From: Flammeovirgaceae bacterium SG7u.111
GTDB taxonomy: Bacteria; Bacteroidota; Bacteroidia; Cytophagales; Flammeovirgaceae
Assembly: GCA_034044135.1 (NCBI GenBank)
Contig: CP139021.1
Span: 6,858,001 to 6,922,000 of the forward strand
Direction of reading: 5' to 3'
Length of the DNA stretch: 64,000 nt
Shown: positions 35,372 to 44,793 of the stretch, one piece after another
Layout: the number at the start of each line of letters is the position of its first letter
Position numbering within the stretch: the first letter of the stretch is position 1
Translations under genes and position numbers: made by a program
Notes under the pieces: generated by a model
Databases searched by the model: none
What the model was told of the DNA's origin: nothing
Seen by the model: the letters and a program-made list of their open reading frames with translations, nothing else

Positions 35372-37489
35372 ATGAAACATTTTATTCTATATACTATCCT
35401 TATAGCCTGTTCGCTCACAGCCCAGGCACAAACAGATACACCGTTTAACAAGAAGCTTTTTTCAGACCAAAAATATGAGTTTAAAGAAGCTTACTTTCAC
35501 TTAGAGGAAGGCAATGACTTTTTTGATGAAGGTCCTGTAGCTTACAAAGCTGCACTGACGAATTATCTTAAGGCTCAAGAGTTTAACCCTAATTCATCAG
35601 AATTAAATTTTAAAATTGGTATTTGCTACCTAAAATCGATCAACAAAGAAAATGCGTTGACTTACTTGGAAAAAGCTTTTCAGCTAAATGAAAGGGTAGA
35701 TCCAGGCATCTTCTTTTATTTGGCAGAAGCCTACCATTACAAAAGCAACTGGAACGAGGCCATTGAATGGTATCAGAAGTTCAAAGCGCAATTGATCGCT
35801 ATTGAAGATAGAAAAAACAGAGAGGTTGTAGATCTACAGCTTCAAGTAGTGAATAAAAAAATACAGGAATGTGAGTATGGCAAAGCAATGGCAGCCAACC
35901 CAGTACGAGTTTTTATTGACAATATTGGGCCAACTATCAATACTCTTTATTCAGAGTACGGCGTCACTATTTCTGCCGACGAATCGATGATGCTCTTTAC
36001 TTCCAGAAGACCTGATGTGATCGGGTTTAGTTCAAAAAATTCGATTGACGAAACTACGGAAGACATCTACATGAGTGTGAGGGATAAAAATGGTAATTGG
36101 GGAGTAGCCAAAAACCTAGGAACGCCAATCAACGACAAGGGACATGATGCCACGGTAAGTCTTGGTCCTGATGGTCAATATATGATTATGTATAAAGATG
36201 AAGATGGAGGGGCATTATTTGAGTCGCACCTAGATGGCGAGTATTGGACTAAGCCCGAACTTTTGGACAAGCAGATAAATTCAAATTACCACGAAACAGA
36301 GGCTGTTTATTCTCTCGACCGAAAAAGAATTTACTTCGTAAGTAATAAACCAGAGGATAACCTAGGGATGACAGATCATGAAACAGGAGAATATACACAT
36401 GATATTTTTTACTGTGACTGGGATGATAAAAAAGAAAAGTGGGGCTCTCCTAAGAATATGGGAGCATTGATAAATACAAAATATGATGAAATAGGCCTTT
36501 ACCTTCACCCTGATGGAAAGACGTTGTTTTTTAGCTCTAAAGGGCATGATACCATGGGTGGGTACGATATTTTCAAGACCGTTCACAACGAAGATTATGA
36601 CACATGGTCGGAGCCTGAAAACATAGGCTATCCTGTAAATACTCCAGATGATGATGTATTCTTAATCGTGTCTGCTAATGGCAAGCACGGATATTATGCT
36701 TCTGCAAGAACAGATGGGTTTGGTGAGAAAGACATCTACGTAATCACCTTTCTTGGCGCTGAGAAACAACTTTTACTTACTTCAGAAGATCCACTATTAG
36801 CCAATTTGCATAACCCTATTGGCGAAAAGCTAATAGAACCCAAGGCGGAAATGGCTATTTCCCAAGCCTCTCTCTTAAAAGGACGGGTGCTCGATGCAGT
36901 TACTAAAGAGCCGATTATGGCTGAAATTGAGTTGGTGGATAACTCAAAAAACAAACAGGTTGCCATTTTCCAATCAAACAAAGCATCGGGTAAATACTTA
37001 GTATCCTTGCCCGATGGCCGTAACTATGGTATAGCGGTAAAACATTCCGATTACCTATTCCATTCTGAGAATTTTGATATGCCAAAAGGAAATGGTTACC
37101 AAGAGTTTGAAAAAATAATTTACCTCAAAAAGGCGACCGTGGGCAGCAAGATAGTCCTGAAAAACATCTTTTTTGATTTCAACAAAGCAACTCTTCGCCC
37201 CGAATCAACATCGGAGCTTGAAAGGCTAGCCCAAATGCTTAAGGATGCTCCATCGCTAAAAATAGAACTAGGAGGTCATACTGACAGCAAAGGCACGGAC
37301 GATTACAATCAAAGTTTATCTGAAAAAAGAGCAAAAGCTGTAGTGGATTATTTGGTAAATACGTCCGGAATCGCCCAAAGTCGCCTGACTTTCAAAGGAT
37401 ATGGCGAGAAAGAGCCTGTTGCGCCAAATACAACTGAAGAAGGGAGGCAACTGAACAGGAGGACTGAGTTTAAGATTATAGCAAATTAG
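35372..37489 (+). CDS. PorE-like TPR/PD40/OmpA envelope protein
   Basis: A 705-residue protein with a signal peptide (MKHFILYTILIACSLTAQAQ). Domain order: TPR helices (about 40-170), a WD40-like PD40 beta-propeller (about 185-455, with LMLFTSRRPD-type and LFFSSKGHDTMGGYDIF repeats), a carboxypeptidase-regulatory-like beta domain (about 505-580, LLKGRVLDAVTKEPI), and a C-terminal OmpA peptidoglycan-binding domain (about 593-705, FFDFNKATLRPES, GGHTDSKGTDDYNQSLSEKR). The same order is found in PorE, which anchors the type IX secretion machine to peptidoglycan. Several paralogs with this order exist per genome, so identity as PorE itself is not certain. A terminator follows. Confidence 0.85.
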   Translation: MKHFILYTILIACSLTAQAQTDTPFNKKLFSDQKYEFKEAYFHLEEGNDFFDEGPVAYKAALTNYLKAQEFNPNSSELNFKIGICYLKSINKENALTYLEKAFQLNERVDPGIFFYLAEAYHYKSNWNEAIEWYQKFKAQLIAIEDRKNREVVDLQLQVVNKKIQECEYGKAMAANPVRVFIDNIGPTINTLYSEYGVTISADESMMLFTSRRPDVIGFSSKNSIDETTEDIYMSVRDKNGNWGVAKNLGTPINDKGHDATVSLGPDGQYMIMYKDEDGGALFESHLDGEYWTKPELLDKQINSNYHETEAVYSLDRKRIYFVSNKPEDNLGMTDHETGEYTHDIFYCDWDDKKEKWGSPKNMGALINTKYDEIGLYLHPDGKTLFFSSKGHDTMGGYDIFKTVHNEDYDTWSEPENIGYPVNTPDDDVFLIVSANGKHGYYASARTDGFGEKDIYVITFLGAEKQLLLTSEDPLLANLHNPIGEKLIEPKAEMAISQASLLKGRVLDAVTKEPIMAEIELVDNSKNKQVAIFQSNKASGKYLVSLPDGRNYGIAVKHSDYLFHSENFDMPKGNGYQEFEKIIYLKKATVGSKIVLKNIFFDFNKATLRPESTSELERLAQMLKDAPSLKIELGGHTDSKGTDDYNQSLSEKRAKAVVDYLVNTSGIAQSRLTFKGYGEKEPVAPNTTEEGRQLNRRTEFKIIAN

Positions 37490-37515
37490 GAAAGAACAGA
37501 AAAGTGGTTTTGATG

Positions 37516-37547
37516 AGCATAGGCTTAAATAAGTCTATGCTTTTTTT
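37516..37547 (+). terminator. Intrinsic terminator of the PorE-like gene
   Basis: AGCATAGGCTT pairs with AAGTCTATGCT (one G-U pair) around AAAT and is followed by T7. Confidence 0.9.
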
Positions 37548-37592
37548 GTATTCTGAACAAAACCCAAGAATATAAAAGCTTAAAAAATACGA

Positions 37593-37619
37593 AACCCATA
37601 CATCACTGATGTATGGGTT
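37593..37619. repeat. 27-bp near-perfect palindrome
   Basis: AACCCATACATCA (37593-37605) and TGATGTATGGGTT (37607-37619) are perfect inverted copies around a single C. It lies between two convergent genes, after the terminator. No T run follows on the + strand. Confidence 0.75.
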
Positions 37620-37720
37620 AAGAGTGTTTCTGAAATAGCCGGTTTCTCCGACTATCTATATTTAATACAAAACCATGCCATTTGTAACAGGCAATTATTG
37701 AAAATCATTGATTTCATTAC

Positions 37721-39778
37721 TTACTTGATCATAACAACTACTATAGACCGAGACTGAACTTTATAAACTGCTTTATTTATTTCAATCCCTTTTTCATACT
37801 CGCAATAATCCTCTGGAGAAGGCAATGATGTATCGATTACCCTACGCCACTTGGGCTTGTCGTGCATCACGGGAAGCTCAAAATAAAGATCTTCCCAATA
37901 CGCATTAAACATTACGTGGATAATCGGATCTTTTTTCTTCTTATGTAAAGTGAGAGCAATTGAATGAGAGTTTTTCCCCCAATCAGGCTTCCCGCATTTT
38001 ACTCCATGCCATTGAATATGTGGAGATTTCTTTTCATGCAAATCAACCCAAAAGCGATCTTCTTGAAAAATGCTGTGCGAAATATTGAACTTGATCAGAG
38101 ACTTTACAAAGCCATATACATCTTTATTATCATCCAGCATTTCCCAGTCTACCCAGCTAAGTTCATTGTCTTGGCAGTAGGCGTTATTATTTCCTTTTTG
38201 TGTCCTTCGGAATTCATCTCCCATCAAGATCATAGGCGTACCTTGGGCAAGGAAAAGGATGGTAAAGAAATTCTTGATTTGCTTGAGCCTTAATGCCTCT
38301 ATTTCTTTATTGGGAGTAGGCCCTTCAACCCCACAGTTCCAACTAGCATTATTTTTCTCCCCATCTCGGTTGTGTTCACCGTTTGCTAGGTTGTGCTTCT
38401 CGTTGTACGAAACCAAATCATTAAGCGTAAAACCATCGTGACAGGTGATAAAGTTGATGCTTCGGTTGGGGTCTCTATCTCTTACCGAAAACATATCTGG
38501 ACTGCCGATCAAACGTTGACCAAAGCCCCAAACAGTATCGGTATCACCTTTCATAAACTCACGGGCATCATCTCGGAACATGCCGTTCCATTCCGCCCAT
38601 TTGTCTCCAATGAAATTTCCAACTTGATAAAGCCCAGCGGCATCCCATGCTTCGGCAATGATCTTCGTACCTGCCAAAACCGGCTCTGATTCAATTTCCC
38701 AAAGAATAGGAGGATTTTTCATCGGGTTACCGTATTCGTCTCGGGAAAGTACCGAAGCCAAATCGAACCGAAACCCATCTACGTGCATTTCTTTCACCCA
38801 ATAGCAAAGGCTATCCATGATCAACCTTCTCACTATAGAGTGGCTGGCATCGAGGGAATTGCCACAACCTGAAAAATCTTTGTACTCTCCTGTTTCGGCA
38901 TTGAGCGAATAATACGCACTATTTTCAAAGCCTTTGAAACATTGAATAGGTCCTGTATCCCCACCTTCCGATGTATGATTGTATACCACATCAAGAATCA
39001 CTTCTATTCCAGCTTTGTGGAAAGCCTTCACCATTTCCTTGAACTCGTTTACCGTCTGAATAGGGTCGTCAGTAGTGCCATAGGCATGATGAGGGGCAAA
39101 AAAACTAATAGGACTATATCCCCAATAATTGACTCCACTTGGGGCATCTTGGTGATCGAACTGCTGAACTGGCAATAGCTCCACGGCCGTCACCCCTAAC
39201 TCTTTGAGATATGGGATTTTTTCAATCAGCCCCAAGTATGTTCCTTTTTTATCATCTGCCACACCTGAGCTTGGGTGCTTAGTAAAGCCCGCCACATGGA
39301 GTTCGTAAATAATAGTCTTAGAAAAAGGCCTTGAAAGAGGCTTATCACCTTCCCAGTCAAAACTAGAGCTATCCAACACCACACTTTTCATTGCCTCTTT
39401 TATATTGCTACCAGGTTCTTCCCCTGCTTTTTTACTGTAACCCTTACCAATAGCAACACCTTTAGAATAAGGATCTAACAGGAGCTTAGAACCATCAAAA
39501 CGCAACCCTTTGATTGGATTCATGGGGCCATATACCCTAAACCCATAAATTTGACCCTCTTCTATTCCTTGTACATTTATATGCCAGTAATAAAAGGTTT
39601 TATTCACCTTAGGATCGAGCTTGATTATTTTCGTAGGCTCTTCATCATCTGGTCCGTCAAAAAAAAGCAACTCTACCGCTTCGGCAGAGGCAGAAAAAAC
39701 ACAGAAGTTTACACCATTTTTAGTGAAGGTAGCACCGAGCGGATGGCTCATGCCAGGGGTAGTGGTAATCATACTCAT
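37721..39778 (-). CDS. glgX: Glycogen debranching enzyme GlgX (isoamylase type)
   Basis: A GH13 enzyme that hydrolyses alpha-1,6 branches of glycogen-type limit dextrins in the cytoplasm. The 685-residue protein has an N-terminal CBM48 domain (GATFTKNGVNFCVFSASAEA, about residues 16-35), then the barrel: VELLPVQQFDH, DVVYNHTSEGG, DGFRFDLASVLSRD (catalytic Asp), KIIAEAWDAAGLYQ (acid Glu), FITCHDGFTLNDLVSYN (third acid). A C-terminal beta domain follows. Length and order fit GlgX. A reverse-strand TAGCTTTG at 39814-39821 is a possible -7 box about 40 bp before the start. No other glycogen gene is adjacent. Confidence 0.92.
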   Translation of the reverse strand: MSMITTTPGMSHPLGATFTKNGVNFCVFSASAEAVELLFFDGPDDEEPTKIIKLDPKVNKTFYYWHINVQGIEEGQIYGFRVYGPMNPIKGLRFDGSKLLLDPYSKGVAIGKGYSKKAGEEPGSNIKEAMKSVVLDSSSFDWEGDKPLSRPFSKTIIYELHVAGFTKHPSSGVADDKKGTYLGLIEKIPYLKELGVTAVELLPVQQFDHQDAPSGVNYWGYSPISFFAPHHAYGTTDDPIQTVNEFKEMVKAFHKAGIEVILDVVYNHTSEGGDTGPIQCFKGFENSAYYSLNAETGEYKDFSGCGNSLDASHSIVRRLIMDSLCYWVKEMHVDGFRFDLASVLSRDEYGNPMKNPPILWEIESEPVLAGTKIIAEAWDAAGLYQVGNFIGDKWAEWNGMFRDDAREFMKGDTDTVWGFGQRLIGSPDMFSVRDRDPNRSINFITCHDGFTLNDLVSYNEKHNLANGEHNRDGEKNNASWNCGVEGPTPNKEIEALRLKQIKNFFTILFLAQGTPMILMGDEFRRTQKGNNNAYCQDNELSWVDWEMLDDNKDVYGFVKSLIKFNISHSIFQEDRFWVDLHEKKSPHIQWHGVKCGKPDWGKNSHSIALTLHKKKKDPIIHVMFNAYWEDLYFELPVMHDKPKWRRVIDTSLPSPEDYCEYEKGIEINKAVYKVQSRSIVVVMIK

Positions 39779-39868
39779 TTCGTAAAAAAGGCTGTTAGGT
39801 TCAAGAATGTATTCAAAGCTAAGATAGAGAAAAAAATTACTCAGATAAGGTCATAGCTTAGTTTTTAG

Positions 39869-39904
39869 AAAATAAAAAAGCCCAATCTCAAATGGGACTG
39901 GGCT
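39869..39904 (-). terminator. Intrinsic terminator of hemA
   Basis: Reverse strand: AGCCCAGTC pairs with GATTGGGCT (one G-U pair), followed by TTTTTTATTTT. It lies 22 bp after the hemA stop. Confidence 0.87.
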
Positions 39905-39926
39905 TCTGTTGAACTCTTAATCGTAT

Positions 39927-41201
39927 TTATTTTTCTGCCTTTTGGCTAAGTTCTATGTTGAAAAGATCGTTAAGCGTTTCTGCCAAGTTTTCGGCATCTC
40001 CTCTTCTACATGCCGCTTTCAGTTGAAGCACAGGAAGCTTGATGATTTTGTTCATGATACTGCGGGTAATCATTTCTACTTTTTCCGCCTCCACATTGTC
40101 GAGTTGCTTAAGGTGTTTACTGATTTCCTCATTACGAATAAGCTCTAAAGCATCTTTAAATTTTTGAATGGCCGGAGCAAAACTATTTTCATGTACCCAT
40201 TCATCGAAGTCGTGCAACGCCTCATCAATCAAACCTTTTACGGCAGGAATTGCTTGTTTTCTCGATTCTATTGCTTTCGAAGCTCGTACATTTACATCAT
40301 CGATATTATAAACTATTGCGCCAACTACCTCTTCAATCGACTCGTCCACACTTCTTGGAACAGAAAGGTCAATGAATATTTTATAAGAAAGGAGGTTGAG
40401 CTTGGCCACTTCTTCTTTGGTGAAAAAAGCACCGTCCTGAGCTGCTATTGCACTAACGATGATATCAGCTCGCTCTACTTGCTCCCAAGCTTGCTCAAAA
40501 GGAACAGCTTTGTATCCAAACTCATCAGCTAATTCCGCTGCTTTTTCATGCGTTCTGTTGGTAATCACCACATCGGCAATCTCTGTATTTTTCAGGTTTC
40601 TCACTACATCTGCTCCAATCTCACCCAAACCTAATACCAATACTTTTGGGTTATTTTGCCCATATACCAATTCCTCTATCAGCTCAACAGCTGCATAAGA
40701 AACCGAAGCAGCTCCATCTCTAAAAGCTGTTTCTTGCACTACTTTTTTATTGGTAAAAAAGATAGTATGCATGAGGCGGTGCAAAATAGGCCCTGCTAAG
40801 TTCAAGTCGGCTGAACGTTGGTAAGCTCGCTTGAGCTGGTTGGTAATTTGAAGGTCTCCTATTACTTGCGACTCTAGCCCAATAGCCACATGAAACAAAT
40901 GCTTCGCAGCTTTTTTATGGTTGGTAATTTTCTCGAAATAAGGGGAAAACTTAGATAGATCGGTTATACCTGCCTCAAGTGCCAATAACTTTATTAGGGT
41001 TTCAGAATAGTCAACATCAGACGAATAATAAATTTCGGTTCTATTGCAGGTTGAAACCACCAATGCTTCTGAGGTAGTAGTAATGTCTCGCACCTTATGA
41101 AGCAGGTCGTGACAGGCTTGCTCGCTGAGCGAGAGCAGTTCACGGACTTCAAGAGACGCGTTTTTGTGTGAAAGTGATATTGCTTTGAACTGGTGCTGCA
41201 T
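39927..41201 (-). CDS. hemA: Glutamyl-tRNA reductase
   Basis: This enzyme reduces glutamyl-tRNA to glutamate-1-semialdehyde with NADPH, the first step of C5-pathway haem synthesis. From the ATG at 41201 the protein has 424 residues and starts MQHQFKAISLSHKNASLEVR. The nucleophile is in ALVVSTCNRTEIYY (Cys 52). VIGDLQITNQLKRAY, VLVLGLGEIGADVVRNL (NADPH Rossmann) and IFIDLSVPRSVDESI follow, with a helical dimerisation domain at the end. An ATG seven codons upstream (41222) is possible but less conserved-looking. No other hem gene is in the window. Confidence 0.94.
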   Translation of the reverse strand: MQHQFKAISLSHKNASLEVRELLSLSEQACHDLLHKVRDITTTSEALVVSTCNRTEIYYSSDVDYSETLIKLLALEAGITDLSKFSPYFEKITNHKKAAKHLFHVAIGLESQVIGDLQITNQLKRAYQRSADLNLAGPILHRLMHTIFFTNKKVVQETAFRDGAASVSYAAVELIEELVYGQNNPKVLVLGLGEIGADVVRNLKNTEIADVVITNRTHEKAAELADEFGYKAVPFEQAWEQVERADIIVSAIAAQDGAFFTKEEVAKLNLLSYKIFIDLSVPRSVDESIEEVVGAIVYNIDDVNVRASKAIESRKQAIPAVKGLIDEALHDFDEWVHENSFAPAIQKFKDALELIRNEEISKHLKQLDNVEAEKVEMITRSIMNKIIKLPVLQLKAACRRGDAENLAETLNDLFNIELSQKAEK

Positions 41202-41609
41202 AAAAATCAGGCTCTGCGCCACTTTAATTATCCAGAATTGATTTATGTTATTGAACTGGATGCCTTGATCCTAAACACTTTGTTCGTGTTTTTGTATTTT
41301 TTGTGCATTCTAACTGCAAAAGTAGTCCATAAACTTCTGGAGCACAAAAAGGAACAGGCACCACTATCTAGTTTAGATTCATTCTAAAAAAGAATCTTGT
41401 CAGTTTTAGATGGTTTTCCACCATTCTTATAATTTTAGTTCATAAACATAGCGATAGAACGCCCTCTAAGTTTATGATATCCATCAAGGCTTTCGGTGAC
41501 TTTTATGATCTAAACAAGCCCTTGTGGGCAACAACTTACAAAGCAACTTAATTCCTTGAATTACTAAATTATCCCTATAATCTCAACCTTTTTCTATCAC
41601 CATAATTAA
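41202..41609. other. Divergent spacer between hemA and purU
   Basis: AT-rich spacer, no credible gene. A short open frame at 41193-41387 has no recognisable composition and overlaps the hemA start. No clear hemA promoter was seen. Confidence 0.5.
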
Positions 41610-41641
41610 TTTCATTATCCATTAAAGGATTAATAACTTTG
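41610..41641 (+). promoter_or_regulatory. Bacteroidota-type promoter of purU
   Basis: TTTC (41610-41613, one mismatch to TTTG), a 20-nt spacer and a perfect TAACTTTG (41634-41641). A start near 41648 leaves a leader of about 23 nt before the ATG at 41671. Confidence 0.65.
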
Positions 41642-41670
41642 GAAGGAAAAAAATGAGAATTTGACAACAA

Positions 41671-42543
41671 ATGAGCACAACTACTGAAAAAGACATTGCG
41701 GTATTATTGATGTACTGCCCCGACCAAAAAGGAATAGTAGCATCGGTGACAAGTTTTTTGCAAGAAAACAAAGGTAATGTCATTTACCTAGATCAGCATG
41801 TTGACACAGAACGCAAAATGTTTTTCATGCGGTTAGAGGTTGAATTGGATGATTTTGTAGTGCCAAAAGATAAAATTCGAGACTATTTCCAAACACTTAT
41901 AGCTTCGAGGTATAGCATGACCTTCAAGCTTTTTTTTAAAAGCCATATACATCGGATGGCTGTATTTGTCTCTAAAATGTCGCATTGCTTATTCGATATC
42001 TTATCAAGGAGACAATCGGGGGAGTGGGAAATAGAAATACCTGTGATTATAAGCAATCACAAAAACCTTGAACCTATAGCCCAAAGCTTCGGAATTCCTT
42101 TTGAATATTTGCCCATTGCTAGAGATAATAAGGCAGAACAAGAGAAAAAACAGATAGCTATTTTGGAAAAGCACCAAATCGATCTTATTGTTCTTGCGAG
42201 GTATATGCAAATCATTTCTCCAGATTTCATAAAAGCATACCCAGATAAAATCATCAATATCCACCATTCTTTTTTACCTGCATTTATAGGTGCGAGACCT
42301 TACCATGCTGCCCATGAAAGAGGGGTGAAAATTATTGGTGCAACGAGCCATTACGTTACAGAGGAGCTGGATGCGGGACCAATCATTGACCAAGGTGTAA
42401 CTCGGGTAAGCCACAAAGACTCAGTGAAAGATTTGATAAGAAAAGGAAAAGATTTAGAAAAAATAGTACTTTCTAGAGCTATATGGAATCATATCAACCA
42501 TAAACTCCTTCATTTCGAAAATAGGACAATCATCTTTGATTAG
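41671..42543 (+). CDS. purU: Formyltetrahydrofolate deformylase
   Basis: This enzyme hydrolyses 10-formyl-tetrahydrofolate to formate and tetrahydrofolate, balancing one-carbon pools and feeding purine synthesis. The 290-residue protein has an N-terminal ACT domain (about residues 8-85, MYCPDQKGIVASVTSFLQ) and a formyltransferase-fold domain (about 90-290). Active-site residues appear in INIHHSFLPAFIGARPYH (Asn and His) and VTEELDAGPIIDQG (Asp). The length and sequence order are normal for PurU. It is convergent with the hybrid kinase gene, 6 bp apart. Confidence 0.94.
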   Translation: MSTTTEKDIAVLLMYCPDQKGIVASVTSFLQENKGNVIYLDQHVDTERKMFFMRLEVELDDFVVPKDKIRDYFQTLIASRYSMTFKLFFKSHIHRMAVFVSKMSHCLFDILSRRQSGEWEIEIPVIISNHKNLEPIAQSFGIPFEYLPIARDNKAEQEKKQIAILEKHQIDLIVLARYMQIISPDFIKAYPDKIINIHHSFLPAFIGARPYHAAHERGVKIIGATSHYVTEELDAGPIIDQGVTRVSHKDSVKDLIRKGKDLEKIVLSRAIWNHINHKLLHFENRTIIFD

Positions 42544-42549
42544 GAAAAT

Positions 42550-44697
42550 TTATTTGGAAACCGATTTTGTATTGCTGAGAAGAGATACAATTTTTTCCTT
42601 TAGAACATCTCGTTTGAAAGGCTTAGATATATAATCGTTCATCCCAACCGAAAAACATTTCTCGGCTTCACCTTTCAATGCATTTGCGGTCAGTGCCATG
42701 ATAGGCACTTCGCTTTTCGGTGGCTCAAACTCATTTCTTATTGCATAGGTAGCATTGTAGCCATCCATTACAGGCATATGTACGTCCATCAGTACCAAGG
42801 AATAGTCTTTCCCCTTCATGAGGTCAAGCGTCTTTTGCCCATTTTCTGCTACATCTACCTCAAAACCCCAATCTTCTAGCAAGGTCACTACCACCATTTG
42901 GTTTACTTCGTTGTCTTCTGCCAGCAAAATTTGAGTCTTTCCTGAATTTGAATCAGCCGAAATGGTCTCGATAGGCACATCATTTACTTTTATATCCTCT
43001 TTTGGCTCTTCTCTTGGGTCTGTTTTTTTGTAAGACATTTCGAAGGCAAATGTACTTCCTTTACCCACTTCACTGTCTAAGGTCATTTTTCCACCTTGCA
43101 TTTCTACTAGCGAGCGTGATATACTCAAACCTAGCCCCGTTCCACCAAACTTACGGGTTGTATCGTCACTTGCTTGGGAAAAAATACTAAATATAGATTC
43201 AAACTTTTCTTTCTCTATTCCAATCCCAGTGTCCTTCACATAGAAACGAATAATGAAATATTCGTGTGTTTCTTCCAACAACCTACCTCCTATGGTAACG
43301 ACTCCTCCTTTGCTCGTAAATTTCACTGCATTGGAAAATAGGTTTAGCAAAATCTGACGAAATCTTACTGGGTCACCTACAATGTAATCAGGCAACATAT
43401 CGTCTAATAACACATTTGCCTTCAATTGCTTTTCCTTGATCTTCACTTGGCAACTATCCACTACCGATTTCACCACCTCTTTTATATCAATATCCTTTTC
43501 TTCAAAAGTAAGCTTGCCCGAATCAATCTTGGAAAAATCAAGAATATCATTAATAATGGTAAGCAGATTACTGGCAGATGAACGAATGGTGTCCAAGTAT
43601 TTATGTTGCAGAGCATTTAACTTAGTATCGCCCAAAAGGTCTGCTACCCCCATAATGCCATTCATAGGTGTCCTGATTTCATGGCTCATATTTGCCAGAA
43701 AAGTCTGCTTGGCCTTTGCCGACTCTTCGGCATGCTCTCTTGCTATTTCAGCTTGCTCACGCGAAAGCTCAGCCTGTTCCTTGGCACTCACCAATGCTTC
43801 GTTTTGTACTTTTATTTGCCCGAGCATATGATTAAAACCAGAAGCCAAAGTACCTATTTCGTCTTTTCTATAATCTTGATCGACCTTGATCGAGTAATCT
43901 TTTTCTGCCGAAACTTTTTTGGTAGTACTGGTGAGTTGGATAATTGGGCGAGAAATTACTCGTTGGATCCAGATTGAAAGTAAATAAGCACCAATTAAAC
44001 CAATGACAAATACGATTGCCACTACGCTCCCGAAGCTTTTATACCTATCGAGAGGAATTCTTAAATCAGACCGAATAAATACCGTTAAGATCTTACTTTT
44101 TGAAGCAAAATCATCATCGTATAAATCTACCCAGATATCAATATAGCCCTGCTCGTAAATCTTAACATAGCCCCAAAATTTTTGAAGGGCACTCAGCTCG
44201 GAAGCTTCAAATCGATAAGAGGTATAAATAGGAGTAAAGCTACTTTTGTTCAAAGCCAAGGAAGGGCTGTTGGTAACGCTTAAGACAGTTTCTTTCTTTA
44301 AGGCAGCAGCACCTTGGGCTTGGTTAGGCACTTTTTGGGCTATGCCTCTTTCAATCAATTGACGGTCGTAATAGGCAAAAACCGAATCTTTTTCATCAAA
44401 GATAGCCCCATACATTATGTCTTCTGTCTCATGTAAGGCTGTCACAGTAGCCCATTGAGCTTGTTCTATAGCATTGTCACCTTTCAGGTTCACATAAATC
44501 TTATTGTCATCGCCTAAGAGGTAAGCCCTTTGTTCCAGACCTTGCACCATCCCATCGTGATAGTTCACAAAGTCATAAATACCAAAGGAGCTATAAGATA
44601 ATAGTAATGCTATTACGCTGGTACAAATTGTAATAACTACTAGCTTATACTTTATGGGAGCATTATCTAGAAAGGATTGAACAACTTTGATTTTCAT
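42550..44697 (-). CDS. Hybrid sensor histidine kinase with CHASE8-like sensor
   Basis: A 715-residue inner-membrane kinase. Helices at about residues 18-40 and 222-245 flank a periplasmic sensor (about 45-215) whose part NAIEQAQWATVTALHE... MYGAIFDEKDSVFAYYDR resembles the CHASE8 domain of YfiN-type proteins. Then come HAMP (about 246-298), a coiled-coil signalling helix (EQAELSREQAEIAREHAEE), HisKA with phospho-His 339 in NMSHEIRTPMNGI, HATPase with Asn 456, DTGIGI and GGTGLGLS, and a C-terminal receiver with Asp 638 in LMDVHMPVMDGY. The YfiR-family gene lies 96 bp upstream on the same strand, so they probably form one operon with the sensor output unknown. Confidence 0.93.
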   Translation of the reverse strand: MKIKVVQSFLDNAPIKYKLVVITICTSVIALLLSYSSFGIYDFVNYHDGMVQGLEQRAYLLGDDNKIYVNLKGDNAIEQAQWATVTALHETEDIMYGAIFDEKDSVFAYYDRQLIERGIAQKVPNQAQGAAALKKETVLSVTNSPSLALNKSSFTPIYTSYRFEASELSALQKFWGYVKIYEQGYIDIWVDLYDDDFASKSKILTVFIRSDLRIPLDRYKSFGSVVAIVFVIGLIGAYLLSIWIQRVISRPIIQLTSTTKKVSAEKDYSIKVDQDYRKDEIGTLASGFNHMLGQIKVQNEALVSAKEQAELSREQAEIAREHAEESAKAKQTFLANMSHEIRTPMNGIMGVADLLGDTKLNALQHKYLDTIRSSASNLLTIINDILDFSKIDSGKLTFEEKDIDIKEVVKSVVDSCQVKIKEKQLKANVLLDDMLPDYIVGDPVRFRQILLNLFSNAVKFTSKGGVVTIGGRLLEETHEYFIIRFYVKDTGIGIEKEKFESIFSIFSQASDDTTRKFGGTGLGLSISRSLVEMQGGKMTLDSEVGKGSTFAFEMSYKKTDPREEPKEDIKVNDVPIETISADSNSGKTQILLAEDNEVNQMVVVTLLEDWGFEVDVAENGQKTLDLMKGKDYSLVLMDVHMPVMDGYNATYAIRNEFEPPKSEVPIMALTANALKGEAEKCFSVGMNDYISKPFKRDVLKEKIVSLLSNTKSVSK

Positions 44698-44793
44698 TAA
44701 GCACCCGAGCTAATTTACATAAAACATTAATCTAATAACTTACCTTCTCCTCTGATAAAAATTTGCATTTTCTACCAGCAAGTATTGGCTCTT

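Noticed and set aside
41193-41387. 64-codon frame in the hemA-purU spacer
   Set aside because: It overlaps the hemA start, lacks a ribosome site and has no recognisable sequence.
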